From Chaetomium olivaceum (Eukaryota > Ascomycota > Sordariomycetes > Sordariales > Chaetomiaceae): a stretch of DNA of 64,000 nt. The translations under genes and the position numbers were made by a program. The stretch is taken from NCBI GenBank assembly GCA_039881045.1, contig JAYWVB010000066.1:103761-167760 (forward strand). The letters run 5' to 3'. Shown here piece after piece: positions 51,314 through 63,135 of the stretch. The notes below the pieces were generated by a model. It did not search any database, was not told where the DNA came from, and was given only the letters and a program-made list of their open reading frames with translations. How positions within the stretch are numbered: the first letter of the stretch is position 1; each line of letters opens with the position of its first letter.

Positions 51314-54300
51314 AATAATATATTACCATTTATAGCTATTTAAGGAAGGGATATACTTTAAAGTTCTCGATATATAACTTATCCTGTCCGGAGGACAATA
51401 TTGCGGCCAAACTCCCAGAAATTACTATGCGAAATTGCGCGAAAAATACACGAAAAACCCCAAAAAAATTAATGCGATCTGGCAACTGGTCGAAAGCACC
51501 CCGCGCCCCACCTTTCTGCAAACCCCACTTTTCTGCAAACCGCGCTTTGAGACGCGTAAATTGGCTGCAGTCTCCATCTTTGTGTTGCCCTGTAACTTGT
51601 TTGTTTTGTTTACTCTCTTCCGAATCCAACTTCTTCTGCCCAATATGGAGGTCAACGGAGAATTGAGGATCTGTTCGCATCGCAAAGAGAAGCTGCCTAT
51701 CGTACAATTTATTCACCTACGCGATCCCTCGAAAACTGTCCAAAAGTGCCTTGCTTGCCGGAGGAAGGTGTCGGACGCAGTAACGATGGCTTTCTTTTTT
51801 ACTATACTCGGTTTGTTGCTAACATAGGATAGGTGAAACAATCGACCACTTCTCTTGCTAGAATACGTGAGATCACAGATAACAAACGGCTTTCCGACGC
51901 GTCTGACCATACGGCGCCCCCGCCCAAGCGAAAGAACCTCACCCATGCTGTCATGAGCGAGCGATACCATGTCAGCGGTGTGGTAGAAGGCGACTCTACT
52001 CCCGTTGCTGCTGCTCGTAAAGAGCTTGCCCGGATCCAACGCGATCACCGGCTACGGCGGCGCGGTGACGAAGAGACGAGCCAGACGCCTGAACTCAGCG
52101 AGTTGGTCCGTCGCCAGAATAACGGCCGGGATGTCGACAATGACGAAGGTAACGTCAACCCTGAGCCGGATTCTACCGGCAGTGGAGAACCCGTAGTGTA
52201 GCGGAGGAAGCGTGGCCGGCCTCGCAAGTACCCTCTTCCTGATCCAACAGCTCCTCGCCGTCCACCTGGCCGACCTCGCAAGCAACCCAACGCTCCCGGT
52301 GCCCTCGAGCCACCCACTTCTCCCGGCACTCCTTCTCGTCTTGGCCCTCCTCACGAAGAAGTCAACATTTCCGATGTTTCTAATGCCCCCATTCGCCGTC
52401 CGCGTGGCCGTCCTCGTAAGAACTCTAGCGTTACCGCCAATCCTGCTCGCCGTGGCCGCCCGCCAGAGCCGAGACGACCGGTCGGTCATCCTCCCAAACA
52501 TGCCGCCAACGACCCGCCCCGCAATTTCGACGAGCCGCCTTCCACATTCACCGGCGATTTGCAGGGTTCTCCGCTTTGCGAGGAGGATGTTGCTATCAAG
52601 CGTGAGTTTAATGAGCGCCTTGCGCAGGAAAACATGCGCCTTTGTTTCCGATGTAAGGAACGCTGGTTTGATGTTGAGCTAAAGGCGGATGGAGTTTGCA
52701 AACGCTGTCACCAAAAGGATGACAAGAAGCGGGCTGACGAACCTTTCCTTTACTCCGCCGAGAACCACCTGGACTTTGGAGAGATGCCAGACTCTCTACC
52801 CATCCTCCATCCCGCCGAAGAGATGGTTATCTCGCGGGTCCACGTTGCAGTCAACGTGTTTACGGTGTGTTCCTTTCTATCTTTGTTGGCATTGCTTCTT
52901 ACTTTTGGCTTTCAGGTCCGGGGCCAGCAGTACAAATATCGCGGCCATGTTGTTCATTTCCTTCGCGACGTAGGCAAGGTCTATGACAAACTTCCATTGC
53001 TGCCCAAGGATTTGGATATTGTGATTCTGCGTCCGAGCGGTTCTGAAGCCGATCCCGCGATGGACCGACAGTTTCGCAAGCGATTTCGCATTCGCCGCCG
53101 AGTGGTGGCTACCTGGCTCCGTTTCCTGTCACGCAACCATCCTGGCTACAAAGGCCTTCTCCTTAGCGAATCAAATCTAAGCCAGCTACCCGAAGACGAG
53201 TCCATCTTCGATCAACTTACCATCCACGAAGTGAGCAGCTGGGAAGACCTAGAGCCCGACCAGGGCCCAGTCGACGGTGACAGGCCGGAGAACGAGGATG
53301 GGCTGGGGTTCGATGAAGCAGCTGTACCCAACGTGCTGGTCAAGGATTCGGAATTCGCCCTGCTGCAGGGCGGACTCGAAAACAACGGCCCGGAGAACCA
53401 AGAACGTCCTCCAATGCAGCAGCAGCAACCGCGCGACGCTCACCACCTTCCAATGCCTCCCATCAGATTCACGCCGATCAGCGAGTTCAACCGGTCGCAG
53501 GCTCTGCTGTCGCTAGCATGTCCCAGCCTCTACCCACGCGGTCTTGCTGATTTCATCCAGCCGAGGCAACGCGCCATCAGCTACTCGGATTACTTGGCGC
53601 ATGCGATGAAGTGGCATGACGGGCGTTTTGCCCGCCATCATACCTTCCGTTACATCGCATTGAACACCCTCATGCAGCAGCAGGCCTATGGGCACAGCCG
53701 GTTCTACGTCAACAAGCAGCGGTCTACCGTCCTAACCAAGGCGGAGTTACAACAGGCACTGGAGAATCCCGACCGTCCTGAAGCGCAGGCAATCCTCAAC
53801 CAGATCTCCCGCTTTGCTGGGGCGATTCAGGGTACGAGACCCTATTGGTACCGCCGGCGCAGGGAGTGCAAATCTTTCGCGCACTGTCTGGGCGTCCCCG
53901 GCGTATTCATCACGTTGAGCCCAGCCGATCTGCACTGGCACGACCTCTACCGGCACATGCCGGAATTCGAGCCGTGGCAGGTGTTGGACGAGCCGGCCCG
54001 GATTCGTTGTCCGGTCGCCTGCTTCGCGAGAACCCCCATATCGCGGCGTGGTACTTCACCACGCGGTTCAAGGCATTCCGAGACGTGGTGTTAACCAAAA
54101 ATTTAACCTTTCAGACTTTTAGTGTCGGTACGAATGGCAAGGACGAGGCAGCAGTCATAACCACGGGCTGTACTGGTTTGAAGAGGGCCCGCAGCAGGCT
54201 ACCAGCACAGATGAGGAGAGGGCGAGGTTCGCGCGTTTGTGGGGTTACCACATCTCGGCGGAAAACCCCCAGCCCCATCGGATTGGACAAGGAGGTGATG

Positions 54301-57300
54301 GCGGCAACCCACTGAACGTCGACGCACTGCAGACGGAAGTAACATGGGACTGGCTGGATCGCGTCCTCAACCGGTGCCAACGGCATCATTGCTCGTCCAC
54401 CTACTGTTTGCGCATCAACAAACGCGCGGCGTAACTGGCAGAGAAGAACGGCGAGCCGGGCCCCGAACCGGAATGCCGGTTTCTGTTTCCCCGCCCGCAT
54501 CGAGAGGAAGCCGGCCTGGTTAGAAGGCCGGGCAAGACGTGGTGGTCGTTTGAGGCGGTACGGAACGACTCCCACATGAACCAGTATAACCGGCTCATCA
54601 CGCTCTGCTGGCTGGCCAACACCGACATCTCGCCGTGCACCGGGATCGAGGCGGTGATCAACTACGCCGCCAAATACTGCAGCAAGACCGAGACCAAGAC
54701 CAGCACGTACGCCGAGATCGCCGGGGCCATATTGCCACACGTCTCGGACAGGAACCCCATGCTGTCGTTTGTTTCGAGGATGATGAACAAGTTAATCGGC
54801 GAGAGGGATTACTCCGCACAGGAGACGTGCCACATCCTCCTCAAGCTACCCCTCTACCAGGACAGCCGCGTTGTGATTAGCGTCGACTGCCGACCGGCTG
54901 ACAGGCATAACCGGTTGGCAGAATTCTCCGAAGCGGATGAGGCTGTCCAGACGAAGAAGACGTCGTACGAGAAATACCTGGAACGGCCTAGTGACATGGA
55001 GGCGGTGTCGTATTTCAGGTTCCTGGAGACGTGGAACTTCCAATCGCCAAACCCGGGCAACTGGAGGGAATGGCGCCCACCCGCTCGGCCCAGGGTGTTG
55101 TATTACTTCCCGCGGTACACGCCGGTCCATGGGCACGTACAGTTCGAGGACTTCTGCCGGGTCAAGCTTATGCTGGCACATCCTCATCGGGAATGCGGCG
55201 GCTTTCTAACCCTCGACGGTACCCGTTTCTCAGGCTACGTGGCGGCATACGAGCACTGCTTGGAGCACCATGAACATGAGGATGACCACTACGGAGAGGC
55301 GGAAGCGCCGGAACCCGCGGCTGACGAGGACGAGTTCCGGGCTGTACCCTTCCAGGAAGATATCAGTCTCGAAGACTGGCAGGAGCTCGCACGCATGGTG
55401 CCTGAGCTCCAGCCAGAACACGAGGAGATCGACCTACTGACTAGGCGAGATATCGACATCAGGTACGACTGGCATCCCCACATCGGCCGGTATATCGATG
55501 AACGGTTCGACAGCGGCAAATACTGGGATCTTCTCAAAATCGAGCACCCCAGTATGGCGGGAGATGTCGAACACATTCCTCTGAAGGCCCGGGATACCCT
55601 CAACCGGGAACAGAGGATCGTGTACGACACTATTATGGGCCACCTAGAACGGGATAACGTACCGCCCATCCTGTTGCATGTTGACGGCGGCGGAGGCACC
55701 GGGAAGTCGTACATGGTCAACATGCTGTCGTCTCACCTCCAGCAAACTCTCCCCGGCCGAAAATCGCCCATTCTCCGTACCGCACCCACCGGGGTCGCGA
55801 GCAACCAGATCAACGGCCAGACGCTGCACTCCCTCCTCCGCTTGCCTATCGATGGCAACTACCGCCCGTTGACCGAAACACCCACTGTTTTGGGGAATCT
55901 ACAGCGTGTTTTTGCGGGTGTACGTTATCTCGTCATCGACGAAAAGAGCATGCTGGGGCTCAAGACTCTGGGTTGGATCGATCGGCGGCTCCGCGAGATC
56001 TTTCCGGAGAAGAACGACTTCTTTTTCGGCGGCTTGAGCGTCATTCTGATCGGAGACTTCTTCCAGCTGCCGCCGGTGCTGAACAAGCCGATCTATGCCG
56101 AGTACGACAGGTCGATGAAGGAGATGGAGGTTGCTGGTCTCAATGCCTACCGCGCCTTCGAGCACTCGGTCTTCTTAGAGACGATCCAGCGGCAACAGGG
56201 GGCGGACCAGGCCGGGTTCCGCGACACCTTGGTCGAGCTCAGACAGGCTCGGATGTCGGTCACGGGGTGGGAGCTGTTAGTCTCCCGGTGTGCGTCCAAT
56301 CTCTCACCCAGAGTACAAGCCGGTTTCGCGAACGCCGTACGCATTTATCCGACGATAGAAAAGGTGCGGGCTTATAATCATGACCACATGGTCGACCTGA
56401 ACTCTCCGGCCCTGTACGTAGAGGCTACCCACCAAGGCGACGGCGCAAGTAAGGCCGAGTCGAAAGACGCCGGTAATCTGTCGAGCCGCTTCCCGGTATG
56501 CATCGGCGCCAGAGTTATGTTGACCAGGAATATCTGGAACCCGGTGGGCCTGGTGAACGGCGCCCAAGGCACGGTACACGATATCGGCTGGGTGGAAGGG
56601 GCGGACCCCGTGCGGGATCCGCCGTTGGTCATCATGGTGGCCCTCGACAAGCATACGGGGCCGCCGTACTACACAAGAGACGTAGAGCTTCAGGACGGGC
56701 AGGGCAGGTTGGTGGTCCCGATCCTGCAGGTGAGGCAAGACTTCACCCTGAAGAACAAGACGTGCAGCCGCACACAGTTCCCCCTAGTGGTCGCGTACGC
56801 TATCACGGTGCACAAGTCCCAGGGGATCACGCTGCCCAAGGTGGTGTGCGACATCTCGGAGCGCGAGTTCGCTTCCGGGTTGTCATACGTGGCCGTCTCC
56901 CGGGCGTCGAGGCTGGACGGGGTGATGTTCGACGTACCATTCGACCGAAGCCGAGTGAACCGGGACCCGCCGACTGCTGCCATGCAGAGGAAGCTGGCGG
57001 ATTACGAGAGGCGTTGGAAGGCTAGGTTGCTAGAGCCGCTATACCGACCAAGCAACGTGGAAGCGAGCGATACGGAGAGTTATGTGTGACTACGAATTAA
57101 GCATGTAGAAAATAGCAAGCAGTTTGGCCGAACAATATTGGACTCCGGACAGATATTGGCGCTTCGTCTCTCCCGTACTTAATAACAATAAATTAGCTCG
57201 ATTGTCCTCCAGAGAGGGACAGGAAAATTGCCAGGAGCGGGAGAGAGGAAGGAAGCGCCCGGTAGCGTAGCGAAGGGCCGCGCGACTGACGAACGAAGCG

Positions 57301-57310
57301 ACGCCAGCAA
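51314..57310 (+). mobile_element. Helitron (rolling-circle element), ends not fixed
   Basis: A Rep-helicase gene of about 5.4 kb defines the element. The 3' non-coding DNA (57090-57310) is GC-rich with short inverted repeats (for example around GCGTAGCGAAGGGCCGCGCG), as expected for a terminal hairpin. A clear 5' TC and 3' CTRR end could not be placed. A CCTGTCC...GGAGGACAAT string near 51380 has an inverted counterpart near 57200. Confidence 0.75.
51645..57089 (+). pseudogene. Helitron Rep/PIF1-type helicase
   Basis: Exons 51645-51767, 51833-52864 and 52916-57089 (introns GT-AG, 65 and 51 bp). In order: an N-terminal Cys pair (KCLACRRK); four AT-hooks at 52205-52460 (KRGRPRK, PPGRPRK, RGRPRKN, RRGRPPE); a second Cys motif (CFRCKERW, CKRCHQK); a Helitron-like N region (YKYRGHVVHFLRDVGKVYDK); Rep with HUH motif SSHNHG (near 54160) and the two-Tyr motif NYAAKYCSK; and a PIF1 helicase with Walker A DGGGGTGKSYM, LVIDEKSMLGLK, GDFFQLPPVL and AITVHKSQGITL. 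Breaks: TAG 52199-52201, a shift near 54006, a shift at the A5 run near 54100, TAG 54120-54122 (Trp site) and TAA 54432-54434. The last 837 codons are open. Confidence 0.9.
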
Positions 57311-57410
57311 TTTTATAATCGTTATCTTAAAGTACTATCCTATTAAGAAGATTGAAGAGAATATTAATAGTAGTTTCCTAACCTATTTCTAGATTATTAT
57401 ATTTAAGGTA
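57311..57410. repeat. AT-rich flank of the pogo family 3 insertion
   Basis: About 100 bp, AT-rich, ending AAGGTA; the TA is duplicated at the far side of the pogo element (59276-59277). Confidence 0.5.
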
Positions 57411-59275
57411 ACGTACTCCACCCCCGGGTCGCGCACACTCCCAAGTCGCGCACTTTTGACCTTGAACCGATAGGAAACATCAATTACACCACCACAACAA
57501 CCGCAATACACTGAAACTATTTTAAATCATGTATATCAGATGTTTCTCCGTCTCCCTGACACGTGCGCGCATTGTGCCCGGGCTTTCCGCACTTACCACA
57601 ACGCCGTGGAGCCGTCGCTGTTCGAGCCCGCCGACCACCATTTTCCCTCGCTTCACGCTCTACCTGTTCCTGCACCTCTCTCTGGGCAAGTATATCATGT
57701 GTATCTCCTACAGTAAGTGATCCTCCAAGACGCACATGTGTTTTTTTGGCCCTTCGGCGCTTGCTCAGTGCCTCATTTGCCTTCTGTAAGGTGACTATCT
57801 CAGCCGTCATTAGGGCCACCGAGTGCGCCAATGCCTGCGTCCCTTTCGCAAGCTGGTCGACAGCAGTGAGAATTGATGTTGGCGAGCTTCCCTGGTGACG
57901 GAAAATCCGATCTTTGATGTACTCGGATTGCGAGACGGTCTCTGTTGGGTTCCGTGGCGTCTGGGAGAACCAAGGATCGGCAGCGGCGGAGGGGGGACCA
58001 GTTGGTGTTGGCATCCGTAACTTGACATCCAGCTTGGATATCACTGACTCGGGGTCAAAAGGCACTAGACCTGCACCTCTGAAACCCCCTTTGTTGTTTC
58101 TCTCGGTCATAGCGGCAAAGTGGGCGGCTTTGAAAGCGAGGAAGAACTCGACCTTGGTGATGTGGTTGATATGCGCTCTGACGAAGTGCTCGATCTGCCG
58201 ACCGTACGCCCTCTTTAGGGCACTGTAACACCCAACATCGAGTGGCTGGATTATATGGGACGAGTGAGCAGGCAGGCCGATGGTGATAATGTTGTTCTCC
58301 TTGCAAAAGGCTTCGAATTCGGCCGACAGGTGACTCTCATGCCCATCAAGCACAATCATCCGATGCACCCCCTTCGTGCGAGACTTCGTGTGCCTATCGA
58401 AGTGTTTTGTTTGATCCATTCTAGGCCGGTCTCATTGTCGGTCCACCCATTGGAAGTTGGCTTAATAGCCCAGTCGAGTGGGAGCTCGCCCTCGGTATAC
58501 CAGTTGGCGAGGTGGTAAGTGCCTTGAACAATAAGAAACGGTGGGAGGCACCACCCTTGGCCGTTGATACACTCAATTGCCGTCGCCCATTCCCGATTAC
58601 CAGGCTGAACTGCCTTGCCTCTTCCACGTCGATCGGCGCGCGTCACTACCATAGCTGCGCAGATGACGCCCATCATGAAGCCGGTCTCGTCGAAGTTGTA
58701 GAAGTCACAGTCGTGGATGCCGTACTTCGCCCTCATGTTGTGCACAAGCTTGAACCACGCGCCAATAAGTTCTGGATCTTCGCAGAGAGCTCTCTGAAAG
58801 TCGTATGCGCGATTGAAACGCGTCTTGAGTTTTGGTTGCCGCTTGACAAACTTCTCGGCCCAGTGCTTGCCGACGCGTCCCCCGTCGCGTTGGGCGAGCA
58901 GCAAATTGGCCATATCTTCAACAGCAGTGTGTCAGGGCGGAAATCCTCGCGTATCTAGGTCCAATATATAATGGACAACTGCCTCCTCTTCAATGGCTGT
59001 CAATCGGTGCGCTGCAGGTCGCGATTCGGGCTTTGGCGTTCGTCTATTCATTCTGTGGCGGAGCGTAGCTTCGGGTACGTTGTAGATTGCTGCAGCTTTC
59101 CGGCGACTAAGTTTCTAATCTCGTCGAATAGCTTCAATTGCCAGGATAACCTGGCTTTCTTTACAGCGAGTTGCCATTGCTGGTCGTAGAGGAATGCTGT
59201 GTAGAAAATGGAAATGTGTGACAGTTAGAAAAGTGCGTCGCTTAGGGGTGTGCGTCCCTTGGGGGTGGATCACGT
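57411..59275 (-). mobile_element. pogo-type element, family 3
   Basis: 1865 bp flanked by TA. Terminal inverted repeats start ACGTACTCCACCCCCGGG on the left and ACGTGATCCACCCCCAAGG on the right, each followed by an inner GCGCAC-type copy. The first bases ACGT are common to all pogo families in the window. Confidence 0.88.
57517..59177 (-). pseudogene. pogo-type transposase, family 3, broken
   Basis: Start at 59177 (MATRCKESQVILAIEAIRRD), then a TAG (D-stop-KLS), a TGA just before HTAVEDMANLL, and a four-base gain near 58415 between LEWIK and HFDRHTK. Catalytic segments are intact: NFDETGFMMGV, RMIVLDGHESHLS and HIIQPLDVGCYS. The C-terminal zinc knuckle CGKCGKPGHNARTC is present. Both stops fit C-to-T changes (CAG or CGA parents). 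Confidence 0.88.
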
Positions 59276-59682
59276 TACCTATAAATAATATAATAATAAA
59301 AATAATAATTTTATACCTAAGGACTCGAATATACCCTTCTATATCATAGATAAGAACTTAGGGTTATTATCTAAAATAGTTTAAGTAGATAGTTCTTAAG
59401 TAGATAACTATAAATATATAAGTAACTATTTTCTCTATTACTTTACAGTTTAGTCGCTTTATCCTAGAAAAATAATTATCCTTTTATCGAACTTACTAAA
59501 GTTAGATATAAAACTATTAAAAGCTTCTAGAAACGTTACTTAAATTTTATTATGGTTAATGATTAGAATGGCTGTATAAAATTGATAATAATTATATAGC
59601 TTGAAATAAGTGGTATTTCTATTAGTTTTAGCCCATCTAATAGTAGCTATCTATTCATTAAGTTTGCTTAATATTCTATTAT
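59276..59682. repeat. AT-rich RIP-like stretch
   Basis: About 400 bp with no ORF and dense TpA. The part near LINE F may be the continuation of the RIP-mutated gag found on its other side, but the alignment is weak. Confidence 0.5.
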
Positions 59683-60832
59683 TATTATTATTTCCTACAC
59701 CGATATGCCCTGGGGCGCGCCGGTCCTTCTACTGCTATTTACAAAGGGAACCGTACCGTATAGGCCGGATAAAAACCTCTGTCTACCACTTTGAGACAAC
59801 AATCTGTGAATCCACCATACTACAAAAGAAAGGAGGCCCTTTGCCGGCCTCCGGGCCCTCTAGCCCTCTCCATTCACCGTTTCTAGTTCTAACCGCCTGG
59901 CTAGACTATACTCCGGTAGCCGGCCAGAGTCCATCAGCCAGCTAAGGATCCTCCTAACAAGCCTAACACTTCGGGCCCCTACCCCCCGTAAAACGGTCTG
60001 TAGGTCCCACTGTGACCGAACCTCCCGATGGTCCCACGGCCTCTGCAACGGTGGGTCGGGGCACCAAACCACTAGGTGCTCCACTGTTTCCCTCCCCTCC
60101 CCGCATGCGCAATAGGGAGTATAGACCTCTGGAACCTTAACCCTGAAAAGGTAGTCCCGAAGGCCTATATCCCCTATGCGTGCCTGGGAAAGTAGGGAAC
60201 TCTGGGCGTTTGTTAGGCTCTCGTGCTTCTCTAGGGCCCTGTTGGTAAAAAGAAGAGCTGGGGGGTCCTTATCGGCTATCCTGTCGGCTGGGCCCTGTTG
60301 GCCCTGCCGGTTCCGTTCCCACCGGGCCTGCCAGGCTAGTTCCACTAACTCTTTTGTGTTTGACCCTCTTTTGCTATTACCCCCAATCTTCCACCTCTGG
60401 GCGGCCCACTGGGCTACTGTTGTGGCGGCTGCTTCAGTGGTTGTAGGGCTTTGTGGGCCCTGTCGAGGCCTCGGGCCTCGAGCTCTTCCCCTCTTCTTGA
60501 ACCTCTTATAGACTTTGTTGCATGCTTCGGTTATTAGGTGGCCTGTAGAAGTTCGTTCCGCCCCTGGCCCAGCCCCTGACTGCAGGACCTGTTTTTGTAG
60601 CCGGCTCTCGAAGTCGGCTAGTCGTTTGTTGAGGTATAGGTCTAGTGGTGGCACCCAAGCCTCTGTTTCCAGACATCGGATAGGGGTTGATTGGTAGGCC
60701 CCTACTACTATTCGAAGGCTCCTGTTCTGGGCCTTTGATAGGGCTTGTGCAGGCCCCCTCGGCTCTGTAGCCCCTGGCTTTGTCGGTTGGTGGAAGCTGG
60801 AGGCCCCGTAGGCTATGGCACTGCTATATTAT
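59683..60832 (-). mobile_element. 5'-truncated LINE fragment F
   Basis: Same family as C and D, with the ATT tail at the left end. The last 264 codons of the ORF are open (60654-59860: MPPLDLYLNKRLADFESRLQ, LTNAQSSLLSQARIGDIGLR, CACGEGRETVEHLVVWCPDP). It differs from C by many substitutions, so it is not a direct copy. It is inserted in RIP-mutated gag DNA. Confidence 0.87.
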
Positions 60833-60998
60833 TAAGTTTGGTATAAACTTTATTAATAAGGTCCTAGTACTCTACTACTTCATTTTTAAACGTAGTTATC
60901 TTATTCTATAGAGACTTAATAATAGCGTTAAAATTAGTAGTTAAAGTTAGAATTAGTATATCAATATTAGAGCTTGTAATATTTATAGATATATTTTA
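60833..60998 (-). repeat. RIP-mutated gag relic
   Basis: Aligns with the 5' part of gag (compare 44140-44310): GTTATCTTATTCTATAGAGA against GTTATCTTGTCCTGCAGGGA, changes again C-to-T or G-to-A. It is interrupted at a TA by the intact pogo element. Confidence 0.85.
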
Positions 60999-62859
60999 AC
61001 GTACTTGCATAACGAAGCGCCCACCATAACGAAGCGCCCACTTTTTTACACCTAACAACCTTCCAACTCTATCCTCACTTTTCTCCACACAACAAAATGG
61101 AATCTCTTCCAAAAGAAACTCGTATGATCCTTGCACTTGAAGCTCTCAAGAAAGACCCTAAACTTTCTGTCCGAAAAGCTTCTGCGATCTACGAGGTCTC
61201 ACGAAGCTCGCTCCGCGACCGACGCGCCGGAAAGCAACCACGACGCGAAATACCAGCCAACCTTCGAAAACTGACTGACTTTGAAGAGCAAGTCCTTCTT
61301 GAGAGAGTACTCGACCTTGATGCGCGAGGATTTCAGCCCCAGCTCTCGGACCTTCGAGAAATGGCCGATCGCCTTCGGGCCGCACGCGGCGCGTCGGGCG
61401 TCGGACCCCGATGGGCAAACGGTTTCGTAAAGCGACATTCCAAGGTTACGACGCGTTTCCGACGCCGAATCGATTACAAGAGAGCCCAATGCGAAGATCC
61501 CGACGTAGTAAACGCGTGGTTTCGGCTCGTACGCAACGTAATCGATAAATACGCGATCCAAGAGGGGGACATCTACAACTTCGACGAGACTGGGTTCCAG
61601 ATGGGCATACTTTCGAGTGCAAAGGTCGTGACGAGCTCCGAGCGACGTGGACGGCCTCGCACAAAGCAGCCTGGCAATCGAGAGTGGGTTACGGTGATCC
61701 AAGCTGTGTGTGCGGATGGCTGGGTCGTGCCGCCGTACTTTGTCGTCAAGGGGAAAAACCACCTCCTCCCTTGGTACCAGGACAGCCGGTTCCAGCCCGA
61801 ATGGAGAGTCCATACAAGCGAGAATGGCTGGACAACAAATGAGATTGGCCTCGATTGGCTAAAACATTTCGACGAGGCTACCAAACGCCGTACGAGAGGG
61901 GTACATCGACTGCTCATCCTTGACGGCCACGAAAGCCACCACTCGGTCGACTTCGAAGATTTCTGCAAGGCCAACAACATTGTTACACTTTGCATGCCTC
62001 CCCATTCTTCCCACTTTCTCCAGCCTCTTGATGTTGGGTGTTTTAGTCCGCTCAAGGCCTCGTACGGCAAGCGGATTGAGCAGATGATGCGGATGCAGAT
62101 CACCCACATTACGAAGGAGGGCTTCTTCGACGCGTTTGTCGAGGCATTTCACGCTTCAATCACAGCGAACAACATACGAGCGGGCTTTAGAGCAACTGGC
62201 CTTGTTCCTTTTGACCCTGAATTGGTAGTTTCTTGCCTCGACCCTAAGCCACTTACCCCATCTCCTCCAAACTCGCGTCCCGGAACAGCCTCGACTTGGG
62301 CCCTGAAGACCCCATCCAATGCGTACGACGCGACCAAGAGCTCCATCACTCTCAAGCGGAAGATCGAGAACCATCAAGGTAGCTCTCCGACTCACATTTT
62401 CGACATCATCGACTTGCAGGCCAAGAGCATCTCAAAATTGGCACATGAAATGGTGTTACTCCGAGCTGAGGCCCAGGAACTTCGTACAGCAAATGAGCGA
62501 CTAAGCAAGCGCCGTAGGACAAAGAAAACGCGTCTGCAGGAAGGAGGATCACTTAGTTTACAAGAGGCAAAGGGTTTGATGGCTGACCGGGGACTTGGTG
62601 ATAAGGACTGCGAGGAAACGTCAGGGAGTAGTGGTTGTATAACAGTGGGTGGGCCACGCATTCGGCTCTGCAGCAACTGCAAGAAGCCCGGCCACAATGC
62701 GCGGACATGTCAAGTAGTTTGCGAGATGTCTGAAGACAGTGACTCCGAGTAGTTTCAATTGATTTGAGCTGTTGTGGCTGAATTGACTTACACAAAGTGG
62801 TTGAGGTCCGGGAAAAGTGGGCGCTTCGTTATGGTGGGCGCTTCGTTATGCAAGTACGT
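60999..62859 (+). mobile_element. pogo-type element, family 2, intact copy
   Basis: 1861 bp with perfect-looking ends (ACGTACTTGCATAACGAAGC and its reverse complement) and TA on both sides (60997-60998 and 62860-62861). The inner motif CATAACGAAGCGCCCAC is repeated twice at each end. Full coding capacity and matching ends make it a candidate autonomous element. Confidence 0.93.
61097..62752 (+). CDS. intact pogo/Fot1-type DDE transposase with C-terminal zinc knuckle
   Basis: 551 residues, no interruption. Order: helix-turn-helix (LSVRKASAIYEVSRSSLRDR, residues about 24-43); a CENP-B-like second DNA-binding unit (GPRWANGFVKRHSKVTTRFR, about 102-121); the DDE catalytic domain with Asp in NFDETGFQMG, Asp in LLILDGHESHHS and Asp in FLQPLDVGCFSPLK; a Ser/Pro linker (PLTPSPPNSRPGT); a predicted coiled coil (LAHEMVLLRAEAQELRTANE); and a basic stretch KRRRTKKTR. 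Last comes a CCHC zinc knuckle CSNCKKPGHNARTC near the end (about residue 525). Cut-and-paste transposition at TA is expected. The start at 61097 gives the leader MESLPKETRMILALEALK typical of the group. Confidence 0.94.
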   Translation: MESLPKETRMILALEALKKDPKLSVRKASAIYEVSRSSLRDRRAGKQPRREIPANLRKLTDFEEQVLLERVLDLDARGFQPQLSDLREMADRLRAARGASGVGPRWANGFVKRHSKVTTRFRRRIDYKRAQCEDPDVVNAWFRLVRNVIDKYAIQEGDIYNFDETGFQMGILSSAKVVTSSERRGRPRTKQPGNREWVTVIQAVCADGWVVPPYFVVKGKNHLLPWYQDSRFQPEWRVHTSENGWTTNEIGLDWLKHFDEATKRRTRGVHRLLILDGHESHHSVDFEDFCKANNIVTLCMPPHSSHFLQPLDVGCFSPLKASYGKRIEQMMRMQITHITKEGFFDAFVEAFHASITANNIRAGFRATGLVPFDPELVVSCLDPKPLTPSPPNSRPGTASTWALKTPSNAYDATKSSITLKRKIENHQGSSPTHIFDIIDLQAKSISKLAHEMVLLRAEAQELRTANERLSKRRRTKKTRLQEGGSLSLQEAKGLMADRGLGDKDCEETSGSSGCITVGGPRIRLCSNCKKPGHNARTCQVVCEMSEDSDSE

Positions 62860-63135
62860 TACCTTTAATCCTAAACTATAATAGAGTTAAAGGGAGTTAG
62901 TATTATATTATAAACCTCTTCCTAAACCTTATCCTATTAGGGTTTAGTCTAATCGAAGGTATCTTATAGAGGTACTAGGCTTAGTATAGCTAAAGGGTAT
63001 ATAATAAAGAGTTATATTAATAGTAGGCTCTTGAGCTTATAGCGAACTATAGCTATAGTTGTAATTACTAGCTGGAGAACTCCTAGAGCTCTCTAGAACA
63101 AGTAACTATATATTTCTATTTAGATAGTGCTTAAA
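62860..63135 (-). repeat. RIP-mutated LTR and leader relic
   Basis: Aligns base for base with the gag leader and R-U5 of the fresh LTRs: CCTCTTCCTAAACCTTATCC against CCTCTCCTGGACCTCGTCC, and GCGAACTATAGCTATAGTTG against GCGAACTGTAGTTGTGATTG in nearby positions. Almost all differences are transitions of the RIP type. An unmutated LTR begins immediately after it. Confidence 0.9.
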
